Shown here: positions 15,276-23,487 of the stretch, in pieces | Layout of the letters: the number at the start of each line of letters is the position of its first letter | Position numbering within the stretch: position 1 is the stretch's first letter | Assembly (NCBI GenBank): GCA_934527315.1 | Contig: CAKTAK010000001.1 | Location: 1-64,000, forward strand | Source: HGM13010 sp934527315 | GTDB taxonomy: Bacteria; Bacillota; Clostridia; Oscillospirales; Oscillospiraceae | Length of the DNA: 64,000 bases | Reading direction: 5' to 3' | Translations under genes and position numbers: made by a program | The notes under the pieces: model-generated | Databases searched by the model: none | The model's input: the letters and a program-made list of their open reading frames with translations, nothing else | What the model was told of the DNA's origin: nothing

Positions 15276-16121
15276 ATGAAATTTGCAGTGCTTGGAGGCG
15301 ATGAGCGCAGCGTCTGTCTGGTGCGCCGTCTGCGGCAGGACGGTCATGAGGTGCAGACCTATGGGTTGGAATGCAGTCAGGAAATGCAGGGAGAGGGAAC
15401 CCATGGATTAGACGAGGCATTGAGCGGCGTTGGGTGCGTGGTGCTGCCCATTCCCCTTGCGGGAAAGCCGGGGTATCTGCATGCACCCTTTGGGGAAACG
15501 GAAACCCCGTTGGAAAGGGTGTTTGCCCGGCTGCCTGACAATTGCCCGATTTTTGCCGGGGCGGTGCGCCCGGAGCATGCTGCCTTGGCTGCCCGGTACG
15601 GCATTACACTCACGGATCTCCTGACCATGGAAGAGCTTGCCGTGAAAAATGCTGCGCTGACGGCGGAATGCGCCGTGTCTGTGCTGATTCGGGAAACCAA
15701 TCAATGTCTGACGGGCAGGGAGATTTTGGTAATCGGTGCCGGACGCATCGGAAAACTGCTGGGACTGCGGCTGAAAGCGTTGGGGGCAGAGGTTGTGGTG
15801 TCTGCCCGGCGGGAGAGCGATCGGGCTTGGTGCCGGGGATTGTGTCTGGGGACCGCAGACACCCGGGAACTGGAGTGGCTTTTGCCGCGGTGCTCTGTGG
15901 TTGTCAACACTGTGCCGTCCTTGGTGCTGTCCGGCGACCGGCTCCGCTGCTTGCCGGAGGGCAGCTTGATTTTGGAACTGGCGTCCCTTCCCGGCGGCGT
16001 AGACCCGGAGCTTGCCCGGGCGATGGGGCATCGGGTGGTCATCGCCCGGGGACTTCCGGGAAAAATGGCGCCCCTCAGCGCAGCTGCGGCAATCGCTGAC
16101 ACGATTTATCATCAGATTTGA
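15276..16121 (+). CDS. dpaA: Dipicolinate synthase subunit A
   Basis: A 281-residue DpaA/SpoVFA protein: Rossmann start MKFAVLGGDERSVCLVRRL, a conserved mid-region LTDLLTMEELAVKNA, and a second nucleotide site EILVIGAGRIGKLLGLRLKA. With DpaB it oxidises a dihydrodipicolinate-pathway intermediate to dipicolinic acid, the calcium chelator of the spore core. ATG 15276 follows GGAGG. A sequence CATAAAATG at 15246-15254 resembles a sigma-K -10, but no AC at the right distance was found. Its presence is the best single sign that the organism forms true endospores. Confidence 0.93.
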   Translation: MKFAVLGGDERSVCLVRRLRQDGHEVQTYGLECSQEMQGEGTHGLDEALSGVGCVVLPIPLAGKPGYLHAPFGETETPLERVFARLPDNCPIFAGAVRPEHAALAARYGITLTDLLTMEELAVKNAALTAECAVSVLIRETNQCLTGREILVIGAGRIGKLLGLRLKALGAEVVVSARRESDRAWCRGLCLGTADTRELEWLLPRCSVVVNTVPSLVLSGDRLRCLPEGSLILELASLPGGVDPELARAMGHRVVIARGLPGKMAPLSAAAAIADTIYHQI

Positions 16122-16132
16122 GGCGATGCAAA

Positions 16133-16705
16133 GTGAAGGAAAAGCTGCGAATCGGTTTGGCAATGTGCGGGTCCTTTTGTACATTTTCCCGGGCGTTGGC
16201 GCTGGCGGAGGATTTGGCGGAGCGGTATGACCTGACAGCCATCGTCAGCGAAACCGCGGCGGAAACGGATACCCGATTCGGCGCCGCCCGGGCGCATTTG
16301 GAGCGGTTGGAGGCCATCACGGGAAAACCGGTGATCACCACCATTCCCATGGCGGAGCCCATCGGACCGGAGAAACGATTTGACGTGCTGCTGATTGCCC
16401 CGTGTACGGGAAATACCATGGCAAAGCTGGCGGCGGGGATTACGGATTCGGCGGTGACCATGGCGGCAAAGGCCCATCTGCGGAACGGCCGGCCGGTGGT
16501 CATTGCCATGAGCACCAACGATGGTTTGGCGGCCGGACTGAAAAATGTGGGGGAACTGATGGTGCGGAAAGGGTACTATTTTGTTCCCTTCGGGCAGGAC
16601 GATCCGGAGAAAAAACCGAACTCTCTCACGGCGGATCTGACCCGAGCGGAGGCGGCTGTATTGGCTGCCGCAGACGGTCGGCAGTACCAGCCGGTTCTAA
16701 CGTAA
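16133..16705 (+). CDS. dpaB: Dipicolinate synthase subunit B
   Basis: A 190-residue flavoprotein-like subunit (SpoVFB): GLAMCGSFCTFSRALALAE at the N-terminus, then LLIAPCTGNTMAKLAAGITD with the flavodoxin-like phosphate site, and RPVVIAMSTNDGLA. GTG 16133 is chosen because GAGG lies 9 bases upstream; a TTG at 16118 is less likely. It lies 11 bases after dpaA. The pair stands alone, without the asd-dapG-dapA neighbours seen in Bacillus. Confidence 0.93.
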   Translation: MKEKLRIGLAMCGSFCTFSRALALAEDLAERYDLTAIVSETAAETDTRFGAARAHLERLEAITGKPVITTIPMAEPIGPEKRFDVLLIAPCTGNTMAKLAAGITDSAVTMAAKAHLRNGRPVVIAMSTNDGLAAGLKNVGELMVRKGYYFVPFGQDDPEKKPNSLTADLTRAEAAVLAAADGRQYQPVLT

Positions 16706-16713
16706 CAGACGTG

Positions 16714-16744
16714 TCGGTCCTCCCGCATAGGGGGGACCGATTTT
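16714..16744 (+). terminator. Intrinsic terminator after dpaAB
   Basis: Stem TCGGTCCTCCC/GGGGGGACCGA (one bulge) around GCATA, followed by TTTT. Confidence 0.85.
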
Positions 16745-16881
16745 GTGCGCCGCAGTGACTATTTGCGGCTCTGCCGCGGAAGTCAAGCCCTTGTTCCCGA
16801 AATCCAACAAGAAAAGAGTAAGAAAGTTCTCTTCGAAATTCGTGGATAATGCCGAAAAACCGGAAAAGCGGGAAATGCCCC

Positions 16882-16910
16882 TTGAACCATACAAGAACTT
16901 GTGCTATATT
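16882..16910 (+). promoter_or_regulatory. Promoter of nrdD
   Basis: TTGAAC (16882-16887), 17-base spacer, TATATT (16905-16910) with an upstream TGC making an extended -10. The -10 lies inside the first NrdR-like box. The 16745-16880 stretch upstream holds nothing recognised. Confidence 0.75.
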
Positions 16911-16947
16911 TGTTCACGCACCCAAGATAGAACACAATATATAGAAT
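16901..16947 (+). promoter_or_regulatory. Tandem NrdR boxes
   Basis: Box 2 at 16932-16947 (ACACAATATATAGAAT) matches 14 of 16 positions of the NrdR consensus ACACTATATATAGTGT. Box 1 at 16901-16916 keeps the core CTATATTT and covers the -10. The boxes start exactly 31 bases apart, about three helical turns, which is the known arrangement for repression by NrdR with ATP/dATP. Confidence 0.75.
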
Positions 16948-17026
16948 TACACCGATTTAAGAGGGTTTTCTTTTTGACAGAAGAACAAAGGTACATCGGT
17001 GGCGGAATATAGGAAGGAGAGAGGGT

Positions 17027-19231
17027 ATGAAAGTTATCAAGCGGAACGGTTCCGAAGATACATTTGACCCTGCAAAAATCGTACAAGCAATTCGGAAGGC
17101 GAATCTGGCGGTACCGGAAAAGAACCGGCTGAACCAGGAAGACATTCAAGATGTTGCGGATGTTGTTACCTTCAAATGTGAAAAACTGGGCCATACACCC
17201 AGCGTAGAGGAAATTCAGGATCTGGTGGAATTCCAGATTATGGGTCACGGCGCCTATGCATTGGCCCGGGCATATATCACCTATCGGTACGAGCGGAGCT
17301 TGGTTCGTCAGGCAAACACCACCGACGATACCATTATGAGTCTGATTAACTGCACCAACGAGCTGGCTAATCAGGAAAACTCCAATAAGAACCCCCAGAT
17401 TAACTCCGTTATGCGTGACTACATGGCAGGCGAGGTGAGCAAGGACCTGACCCGCAGAATGCTGCTGCCGAAAGAAATCGTGGACGCCCACGATGCCGGC
17501 ATCATTCACTTCCATGACGCGGACTACTATGCCCAGAGAATGCATAACTGCGATCTGGTAAATCTGGAAGACATGCTGGAAAACGGCACCGTCATTTCCG
17601 GCACCATGATTGAGCGGCCCCACTCTTTCTCCACGGCTTGCAATATCGCTACTCAGATTATCGCACAGGTGGCATCGAACCAGTACGGCGGACAGAGCAT
17701 TTCTCTGGCCCATCTGGCACCCTTTGTGCAGGTCAGCCGGGAAAAATTTGACCGTCAGGTGCGGACGGAAATGGTGGAGTACGGCATCAGCGCCACAGAG
17801 GAGCAGATTCATCAGCTGGTGGAGCGCCGGGTGGACGATGAAATCAACCGCGGCGTACAGACCATTCAGTATCAGGTGGTAACCCTGCTGACCACCAACG
17901 GTCAGGCACCCTTTGTGACGGTGTTCATGTACTTGGGCGAGGCCAAAAACGAGCAGGAAAAGAAGGATTTGGCAAAAATCATCGAGGAAGTGCTGAAACA
18001 GCGCATTGCCGGCGTGAAAAACGAGGTCGGCGTGGCAGTGACTCCGGCATTCCCGAAACTGATTTACGTTCTGGAAGAGCAGAACATTCACCCCGATTCC
18101 CCGTATTACTATCTGACCGAGCTGGCGGCAAAATGCACCGCCAAGCGCATGGTTCCGGACTACATCTCCGAGAAGAAGATGCTGGAGCTGAAGGTGGACA
18201 AAAACGGCGAGGGCCATTGCTACACCTGCATGGGCTGCCGCAGTTTCTTGACTCCTTATGTGGACCCGGAAACCGGAAAACCCAAGTATTACGGCCGATT
18301 CAATCAGGGCGTTGTGACCATCAATCTGGTGGACGTAGCCCTGTCCTCCCGGGGGGATATGGACAAGTTCTGGGAAATCTTTGATGACCGTCTGGAACTG
18401 TGCCACCGCGCTTTGATGTGCCGCCACAATCGTCTGCGGGGCACGTTGTCCGACGCAGCGCCCATTCTGTGGCAGTATGGCGCACTGGCGCGTCTGAAAA
18501 AGGGCGAGACCATTGATAAACTGCTGTACGGCGGTTACTCCACCATCTCTCTGGGCTATGCAGGTCTGTATGAGTGCGTGAAGTATATGACCGGCAAATC
18601 CCACACGGACCCGGAGGGCGAACCCTTTGCATTGGAAGTCATGCAGCACATGAACGATAAGTGCAAAGAGTGGAAGGAAATGCACAACATTGACTTCTCT
18701 CTGTACGGCACTCCCTTGGAGTCTACTACTTACAAGTTTGCAAAATGCCTGCAGAGCCGTTTCGGCGTGATTCCCGGCATTACGGATAAGGGATATATTA
18801 CCAATAGCTATCACGTGCACGTGGGCGAGGAAATTTCCGCATTCGATAAGTTTGCGTTCGAATCCAAGTTCCAGGCTCTGTCTCCCGGCGGCGCTATCAG
18901 CTATGTGGAAGTGCCGGATATGCAGAACAACATTCCCGGCGTGATGGCGATCATCAGATTCATCTACGATAACATCATGTATGCCGAGCTGAACTGCAAG
19001 AGCGACTATTGCCAGGTTTGCGGCTATGACGGCGAGATTCAGATTGTGGAAGATGACGGCAAGCTGATTTGGAAATGCCCCATGTGCGGCAATACGGACC
19101 AGAATAAAATGAATGTTGCCCGCCGGACCTGCGGATATATCGGAACGCAGTATTGGAATCAGGGCAGAACCGAGGAAATCCGGGACCGTGTCACTCACGT
19201 TTCTCTGGACGTGCCTCTGTGCGGCTGCTGA
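17027..19231 (+). CDS. nrdD: Anaerobic ribonucleoside-triphosphate reductase
   Basis: A 734-residue class III ribonucleotide reductase. Residues 1-90 form an ATP-cone (MKVIKRNGSEDTFDPAKI) for allosteric control. The catalytic barrel contains the NrdD motif GHCYTCMGCRSFL. A zinc site is formed by Cys662, Cys665, Cys684 and Cys687, and the glycyl radical lies at about Gly703 in RRTCGYIGTQ. It makes dNTPs without oxygen. nrdG, which installs the radical, follows after 155 bases with its own promoter. NrdR boxes lie upstream. Confidence 0.97.
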   Translation: MKVIKRNGSEDTFDPAKIVQAIRKANLAVPEKNRLNQEDIQDVADVVTFKCEKLGHTPSVEEIQDLVEFQIMGHGAYALARAYITYRYERSLVRQANTTDDTIMSLINCTNELANQENSNKNPQINSVMRDYMAGEVSKDLTRRMLLPKEIVDAHDAGIIHFHDADYYAQRMHNCDLVNLEDMLENGTVISGTMIERPHSFSTACNIATQIIAQVASNQYGGQSISLAHLAPFVQVSREKFDRQVRTEMVEYGISATEEQIHQLVERRVDDEINRGVQTIQYQVVTLLTTNGQAPFVTVFMYLGEAKNEQEKKDLAKIIEEVLKQRIAGVKNEVGVAVTPAFPKLIYVLEEQNIHPDSPYYYLTELAAKCTAKRMVPDYISEKKMLELKVDKNGEGHCYTCMGCRSFLTPYVDPETGKPKYYGRFNQGVVTINLVDVALSSRGDMDKFWEIFDDRLELCHRALMCRHNRLRGTLSDAAPILWQYGALARLKKGETIDKLLYGGYSTISLGYAGLYECVKYMTGKSHTDPEGEPFALEVMQHMNDKCKEWKEMHNIDFSLYGTPLESTTYKFAKCLQSRFGVIPGITDKGYITNSYHVHVGEEISAFDKFAFESKFQALSPGGAISYVEVPDMQNNIPGVMAIIRFIYDNIMYAELNCKSDYCQVCGYDGEIQIVEDDGKLIWKCPMCGNTDQNKMNVARRTCGYIGTQYWNQGRTEEIRDRVTHVSLDVPLCGC

Positions 19232-19257
19232 TTTGGACATTAACCGAAAAAATAAGA

Positions 19258-19285
19258 TTCCCCGAAGTCTCGGACTTCGGGGAAT
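19258..19285 (+). terminator. Stem-loop between nrdD and nrdG
   Basis: A 13-bp stem (ATTCCCCGAAGTC and complement) around a TCG loop. The following bases are only moderately T-rich, so it may be a partial terminator or a processing site. Confidence 0.6.
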
Positions 19286-19300
19286 TTCCACGATATGGCA

Positions 19301-19330
19301 TTTACAGGAGCGAGAGGAGCTTGCTATAAT
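19301..19330 (+). promoter_or_regulatory. Promoter of nrdG
   Basis: TTTACA (19301-19306), an 18-base spacer and TATAAT (19325-19330) with TGC extended -10, 56 bases before the ATG. Confidence 0.75.
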
Positions 19331-19386
19331 AGAAACAGCGGATTCGGCGCCGAATCAGGGCCGGACCGTTGGGATGGGAGTATATT

Positions 19387-19911
19387 ATGAACTATTGCGG
19401 ATTGAAAAATTGCGATGTGGCCAACGGCCCGGGAATGCGGGTGTCTTTGTTTGTATCCGGCTGCACAAATCATTGCCCCGGCTGCTTTCAGCCGGAAACA
19501 TGGGATTTTGAATACGGTCAGCCCTTCGGCCCGGCGGCGGAGCAGGAGATTCTGGAACTGCTGGAGCACAGCTACATTGACGGTCTGACGCTGCTGGGGG
19601 GCGACCCCTTTGAACCGCAAAACCAAAAGGTGCTGCTGCCGTTTCTGAAAAAAGTACGGGAACGGTTTCCCAACAAAACCATTTGGTGCTACACCGGATT
19701 CCGTCTGGAAGAGGAACTGCTTTGCGACGGCAGCCACCCCCGGTGCGATGAAACGGACGAAATGCTCAGCCTGCTGGACGTTTTGGTGGACGGCCGGTTT
19801 GTGGAGGCGAAAAAGGACATTCGCCTGAACTTCCGTGGTTCTTCCAATCAAAGAATCATTGATGTGCAAAAAACGTTGAAAACCGGTGAGGTCGTCACCC
19901 TGAATATCTGA
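19387..19911 (+). CDS. nrdG: Anaerobic ribonucleotide reductase activating protein
   Basis: A 174-residue radical-SAM enzyme with the 4Fe-4S motif CTNHCPGC (C-x3-C-x2-C) near residue 26 and the SAM-binding segment LTLLGGDPFEPQN. It generates the glycyl radical on NrdD. ATG 19387 is taken over an in-frame ATG at 19369 because GGGAG lies 6 bases before it and the family starts MNYxG. Confidence 0.95.
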   Translation: MNYCGLKNCDVANGPGMRVSLFVSGCTNHCPGCFQPETWDFEYGQPFGPAAEQEILELLEHSYIDGLTLLGGDPFEPQNQKVLLPFLKKVRERFPNKTIWCYTGFRLEEELLCDGSHPRCDETDEMLSLLDVLVDGRFVEAKKDIRLNFRGSSNQRIIDVQKTLKTGEVVTLNI

Positions 19912-19925
19912 AAGGAGCGGTTTCT

Positions 19926-20774
19926 TTGATTCCTGCAGCATTGGTGTGCGAGGGCGGTGCGTTTCGCGGCTTGTATGCCGGCGGCGTAATGGACAGCCTG
20001 CTGAAGAACGAATTGGAATTTGAAATGACCGTGGGCGTATCCGCGGGCAGCTTGTGCGCCTGCAACTATATCAGCCGGCAGTATCGGCGGACGCTGGCGC
20101 TGAATCGGCTGTATCGGAAGGATTCCCGCTATGTGGGCAAAGAGGCGCTGCGGAATTCCGGCGGCGTGATTGACGTGGGCTTTGTGTTTTCCGAAGAGGT
20201 GCAGCAGAAGTGCCCTTGGGATACGGAAACCTTTTACGGCACCGACCAAAAGTTCTATATTGTAGCCACCGACTGCAAAACGGGAAAGCCGGCCTACTTT
20301 GAGCATAAGGAGTGGGACGTGCCCACTGCGGTGCGGGCGTCTACCGGTATGCCCTTTGCCATGCCCATGGTTCCCCTGGGAGACAGCGTTTATCTGGACG
20401 GAGGCATTTCGGATTATACCCCGGTTTTGTGGGCAATGGAGCAGGGATATGAGAAAATTGTTGTGGTCTGCACCCGACCGCTGACTTTCCGAAAGGATAG
20501 CCACAGCAAAAGAATGCTGGAATGGGCACGGTACAAGCATTATCCGAAGCTGTTGGACGCATTGGAGCGGTCAGACGATTTGTACAACCGTACCCGGCGG
20601 CTGATTCAGCAGCTGAACTATGAGGGCCGGATTTTTGTTTTGCAGCCCTCGGACCCGTCTTTGGCGGTTTCCCGTCTGGAGGGCAATATTGACCGGCTGA
20701 CGGATTGGTATCTACTGGGCGAGCAGGATACCGACAGACGGATGCAGGATTTGAAACGATATTTGGAACGATAA
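19926..20774 (+). CDS. Patatin-like phospholipase
   Basis: A 282-residue patatin-domain protein: oxyanion glycine-rich CEGGAFRGLYAGG near the N-terminus, nucleophile elbow GVSAGS with the catalytic serine near residue 40, and catalytic Asp in DGGISDYTP. It belongs to the bacterial YjjU-like lipid acyl hydrolases. TTG 19926 is the start, with AAAGGAG nine bases upstream. It lies 14 bases after nrdG and is probably co-transcribed, though a functional link is not evident. Confidence 0.9.
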   Translation: MIPAALVCEGGAFRGLYAGGVMDSLLKNELEFEMTVGVSAGSLCACNYISRQYRRTLALNRLYRKDSRYVGKEALRNSGGVIDVGFVFSEEVQQKCPWDTETFYGTDQKFYIVATDCKTGKPAYFEHKEWDVPTAVRASTGMPFAMPMVPLGDSVYLDGGISDYTPVLWAMEQGYEKIVVVCTRPLTFRKDSHSKRMLEWARYKHYPKLLDALERSDDLYNRTRRLIQQLNYEGRIFVLQPSDPSLAVSRLEGNIDRLTDWYLLGEQDTDRRMQDLKRYLER

Positions 20775-20780
20775 AGGGAT

Positions 20781-20821
20781 ACCCCCGCCACTCTTGCGGC
20801 TGCAAGGGAGGCGGGGGTTTT
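20781..20821 (+). terminator. Intrinsic terminator after nrdG-patatin
   Basis: Stem ACCCCCGCC/GGCGGGGGT followed by TTT, a few bases after the stop codon. Also faces the convergent ClC gene. Confidence 0.85.
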
Positions 20822-20856
20822 GACATTATATGGCGGAATGTGGAAAACTTTTTCCG

Positions 20857-22077
20857 TTAAGGGGCGGTTTGCTCACCGTGAATCAACTGGCTGCCGTAAA
20901 TGGAGCGGTTGCCGTTGACGCAATAGGCAATGGCGCAAACCAAAACGAATGCCGGGAGGGATTCTCCGCCAAACACCTCCAAGCCGATGAGCATGGGAGC
21001 AATCAATGTGTTGGTGGCGCTGCCGAATACGGCGGCATAGCCCAATCCGGCGCACAGTGCCGGGGAAAGCCCCAAAACCGGGGCCAAAGCGGCGCCCAAC
21101 GCGCTGCCGATGGCAAATAGCGGCGTGACCTCGCCCCCTTGAAATCCGAGCGATAAGGTCCAGACGGTGAGCAGCAATTTCAGCAGCCAATCGTAGGCGA
21201 AAATCTCTCCGCCGGAAAGGCTGAGCTGAATCAAATTCGTGCCCAGACCGCAGTAGCGGCCGGTATGGAGCAGAAACAGCACAAGGGTCAGGGGAATGGC
21301 GCCCACGCCGATGCGGAGATATGGATTTTTCATTCTTTCCCCGGCGATGCGTTTGGCTTGCTGCAAACCGGTGGAAAAACACCGTCCGGTGAGACCGAAT
21401 GCCAGACCCAACACCACAAGAGCCGCCAGCTGTCTGCCGTCGGAGAGCGCTGCGCTGCCGCCCAAAACGGCGGAAAATTTTCCCAAACCCAACAGCGCGG
21501 AGGTTTTGCAGGCCAAGCCCGCCGCCAGTAAAGCCGGGAGCAGCGCCTCATAGGCCATTGCCCCGGCAATCAACACTTCCAAGGCGAAAAACACGGCGGT
21601 CAGGGGCGTTTGGAACAGACCGGAAAAGCCGGCGGCCATACCGGCAATCAGCAGCACCCGCTGTTCGGCAGGAGTGCAGAATTTCCGCCCCAAGCCATGG
21701 GCCAGCGTTCCGCCGATTTGCACGGCCACACCCTCCCGTCCGGCGCTGCCGCCGAACAGATGGGTCAGCCAAGTGCCGATCATCACCAACGGAATCAAGG
21801 GCAGGGGAATGGCATTCCGCCGATTCTGCCCGGCCTCAAACACCAAGGTCATGCCTTTTTGGCTCAAGGGACTGAATGTTTGATACAGCAGGACAATGAG
21901 CAAACCCGCTGCCGGGAGAATCGGGAGCAGGACGGAGATATGGTCGTCCCGGAATGCGGAAACGGCCAACAGCACCCGGCCGAACAGCGCGTCAATGGCG
22001 CCGGCTAAAATGCCTACCGCCGCTGCCAGCAACAGCAGCTTTCCCATATTTTTTATGGAATTCCATGGGTTCTTCAT
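20857..22077 (-). CDS. CLC-F type fluoride/proton antiporter
   Basis: A 406-residue ClC-family membrane protein with about 10-12 hydrophobic helices. The selectivity-filter segment GGSAGREGVAVQIG and the late GNRSIYGSQL resemble the fluoride-specific CLC-F branch. Assignment as a fluoride exporter rests mainly on the fluoride riboswitch directly upstream (22129-22189). ATG 22077 is preferred to an in-frame ATG at 22110 because CTGGAGG lies 9 bases before it and the upstream bases belong to the riboswitch leader. It protects the cell from fluoride under acidic conditions. Confidence 0.88.
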   Translation of the reverse strand: MKNPWNSIKNMGKLLLLAAAVGILAGAIDALFGRVLLAVSAFRDDHISVLLPILPAAGLLIVLLYQTFSPLSQKGMTLVFEAGQNRRNAIPLPLIPLVMIGTWLTHLFGGSAGREGVAVQIGGTLAHGLGRKFCTPAEQRVLLIAGMAAGFSGLFQTPLTAVFFALEVLIAGAMAYEALLPALLAAGLACKTSALLGLGKFSAVLGGSAALSDGRQLAALVVLGLAFGLTGRCFSTGLQQAKRIAGERMKNPYLRIGVGAIPLTLVLFLLHTGRYCGLGTNLIQLSLSGGEIFAYDWLLKLLLTVWTLSLGFQGGEVTPLFAIGSALGAALAPVLGLSPALCAGLGYAAVFGSATNTLIAPMLIGLEVFGGESLPAFVLVCAIAYCVNGNRSIYGSQLIHGEQTAP

Positions 22078-22128
22078 GATTTTATGCCTCCAGACAAAAA
22101 AGAAAGCCAATGCCCCTGTGTCATCACA

Positions 22129-22189
22129 CAGAAGTCATCAGCTCAAAAGCGGTTCGGATTTTTGCAAATCCCGGGAGCACTTCATTCCC
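22129..22189 (-). promoter_or_regulatory. Fluoride (crcB-type) riboswitch
   Basis: On the reverse strand the RNA begins GGGAATGAAG and ends GAGCTGATGACTTCTG, the signature of the fluoride riboswitch (GGNGATGAGG ... GCTGATGANCTCT). P1 pairs GGGA with TCCC, and the pseudoknot pairs GAAGT with ACTTC. A small hairpin (GGGATTTGCAAAAATCC) is inserted between the two halves. The downstream hairpin CTGTG/CACAG and T-rich stretch (22128-22095) form a candidate expression platform ending just before the ribosome binding site. Confidence 0.85.
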
Positions 22190-22216
22190 GTATGTGCAAT
22201 TTTTAGGGAGAGGGGA

Positions 22217-22429
22217 AAAGAAAAACCCCGCCCTGCCGTGGGGCCCAATTATAACCTGCACGTCTCCGGCAGGTGGATCGCCTCTCCACGGCTTCTCTGC
22301 TTCCAACTTCCAGTTCAGTTCAAGACTGACCGGGAGGCCTGCAATTCACCGCAGAATATGGCATTCCGTTTCTAAAATGTGGGTTTAAAAGGGCCAATGA
22401 ATAAAATTCATCCACGCACAGCGCAGGGC
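22217..22429 (-). ncRNA. Structured RNA candidate, possibly 6S RNA
   Basis: On the reverse strand GCCCTGC (22429-22423) pairs with GCAGGGC (22236-22230), closing a region of exactly 200 nt that ends in GGGG plus a T-run, as a rho-independent 3' end would. Inside are further pairings: GTGG with CCAC, GGCCC with GGGCC, AACC with GGTT, and the hairpins CCGGTCAGT/ACTGAACTGG, GTGGA/TCCAC and CCTGC/GCAGG. A promoter-like pair TTGAAT (22480-22475) and AATAAT (22458-22453) lies upstream. One long irregular rod with an AT-rich internal loop and 200-nt length suits 6S RNA, but I recognise no family-defining bases. It encodes no protein. Confidence 0.45.
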
Positions 22430-22453
22430 TTATCAACAGCACCTGCGAGGAAA

Positions 22454-22807
22454 TTATTCTTCGTCCTCGGACTGATTCAAATCAGCCTGAATGGTTTCCT
22501 CGTCGAATTCTTCTGCGAATTCGTCATCATCGTCCTGCATGAGGGTCATGAACATTGCATAGACCTCATTCAGCTCATCCTCATCTTCAATGGACAGGAA
22601 CACTTCGTCCTCGCCCTCGAAAATGGACTCCAGAATGATGTAACCGTAATCCGGGTCGTTGACCTCCATCTCATCGATGTTGGACGGAACGAACAGATAA
22701 TAGGTTTTGCCGTTGTAGTCCAGGTTCCCCAGAACCTCCAGCTCGTGTTCATCACCGTTTTCGTCGGTTACGGTGATCAGTTCACTTTCAAAAGAATCGT
22801 CTGCCAT
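22454..22807 (-). CDS. DUF1292 domain protein
   Basis: A 117-residue, very acidic cytoplasmic protein. The core EHELEVLGNLDYNGKTYYLF, then PDYGYIILESIFEGEDE, matches DUF1292 (YrzB-type), common in Firmicutes and of unknown function. The last 30 residues are almost all Asp/Glu. ATG 22807 has GGAGG eight bases upstream. It precedes the structured RNA candidate on the same strand. Confidence 0.85.
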   Translation of the reverse strand: MADDSFESELITVTDENGDEHELEVLGNLDYNGKTYYLFVPSNIDEMEVNDPDYGYIILESIFEGEDEVFLSIEDEDELNEVYAMFMTLMQDDDDEFAEEFDEETIQADLNQSEDEE

Positions 22808-22886
22808 GTGGGCTACCTCCGGTTGATTTCTGAGCATATTGTATACCATTTTCACAAAGAAATCAATCCGTATTTTCTCCATTTTT

Positions 22887-23249
22887 TCAGGAACTGAAAT
22901 CTTCCAGCAATTTCAACAAATCTTCACGGTCTGCAGCAGCAATTCCCACAGAAAGAAGGGAACGGTCCGCGGACCGGAGAGAGGAGACCGGAATGCCCGT
23001 AATTTCAATCGGCTGCGGGTTGTCGGGGGTAAATACCGCCACGTAGCCCCCTTGCTCCCGGAGCAGATAGGCGGCCCGGGGATAATCCGTGTACTGCTGC
23101 TCCACGATGGGCAGCGGCGGCTGCGTGGGCGCGGCGGCAGTGGCAGCGGCCAGAAATCCCCGGGCGGCGCACACCGCCAGAAATCCGGCCAGCAGGGTCA
23201 GTGCCCCCAGCGCGGCCCATTTCCAGTATTTCTCCAGCAATTCCTGCAT
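22887..23249 (-). CDS. Small membrane protein with BofC C-terminal-like domain
   Basis: A 120-residue protein with one N-terminal transmembrane segment (about residues 12-36, LGALTLLAGFLAVCAARGFL) and an extracytoplasmic part ending GYVAVFTPDNPQPIEITGIP, then SSLRSADRSLLSVGIAAAD. That last segment resembles the C-terminal domain of BofC, the forespore regulator of sigma-K activation in Bacillus, from memory of the family. ATG 23249 has GGAGGG upstream. The role in sporulation is only a possibility. Confidence 0.65.
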   Translation of the reverse strand: MQELLEKYWKWAALGALTLLAGFLAVCAARGFLAAATAAAPTQPPLPIVEQQYTDYPRAAYLLREQGGYVAVFTPDNPQPIEITGIPVSSLRSADRSLLSVGIAAADREDLLKLLEDFSS

Positions 23250-23365
23250 GGCATCGTCCCTCCTGCGAATCTTCAAAAAGAAATCCGTACAAGGGTATTA
23301 TGCCGGAAAAACCTTTGGTTAACCCGGAAAATTGTAAACTTTTTCGCTTTTCCTCGCGGCAGGAC

Positions 23366-23394
23366 TTAACATTTCCGGAGAAATGTGGTATACT
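23366..23394 (+). promoter_or_regulatory. Promoter of class A PBP gene
   Basis: TTAACA (23366-23371), a 17-base spacer and TATACT (23389-23394) with TGG extended -10, 93 bases before the ATG. Confidence 0.75.
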
Positions 23395-23487
23395 TCACTG
23401 ACTTGCCTTGAGATATGGTATGTATCTCAGTACGAAAGTATACAAATGCCGCAATGTTGGGCAGAGTAATAAGGAAAGGAAAAGCCT

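Noticed and set aside
16904..19291. 795-codon reverse-strand frame across nrdD
   Set aside because: Antisense shadow of a full-length nrdD with all motifs; no ribosome binding site or recognisable protein.
22430..22446. Short GCAGG repeat before the structured RNA as part of its closing stem
   Set aside because: It can pair only with an internal GCAGG/CCTGC segment; the GCCCTGC/GCAGGGC closing stem is better supported.
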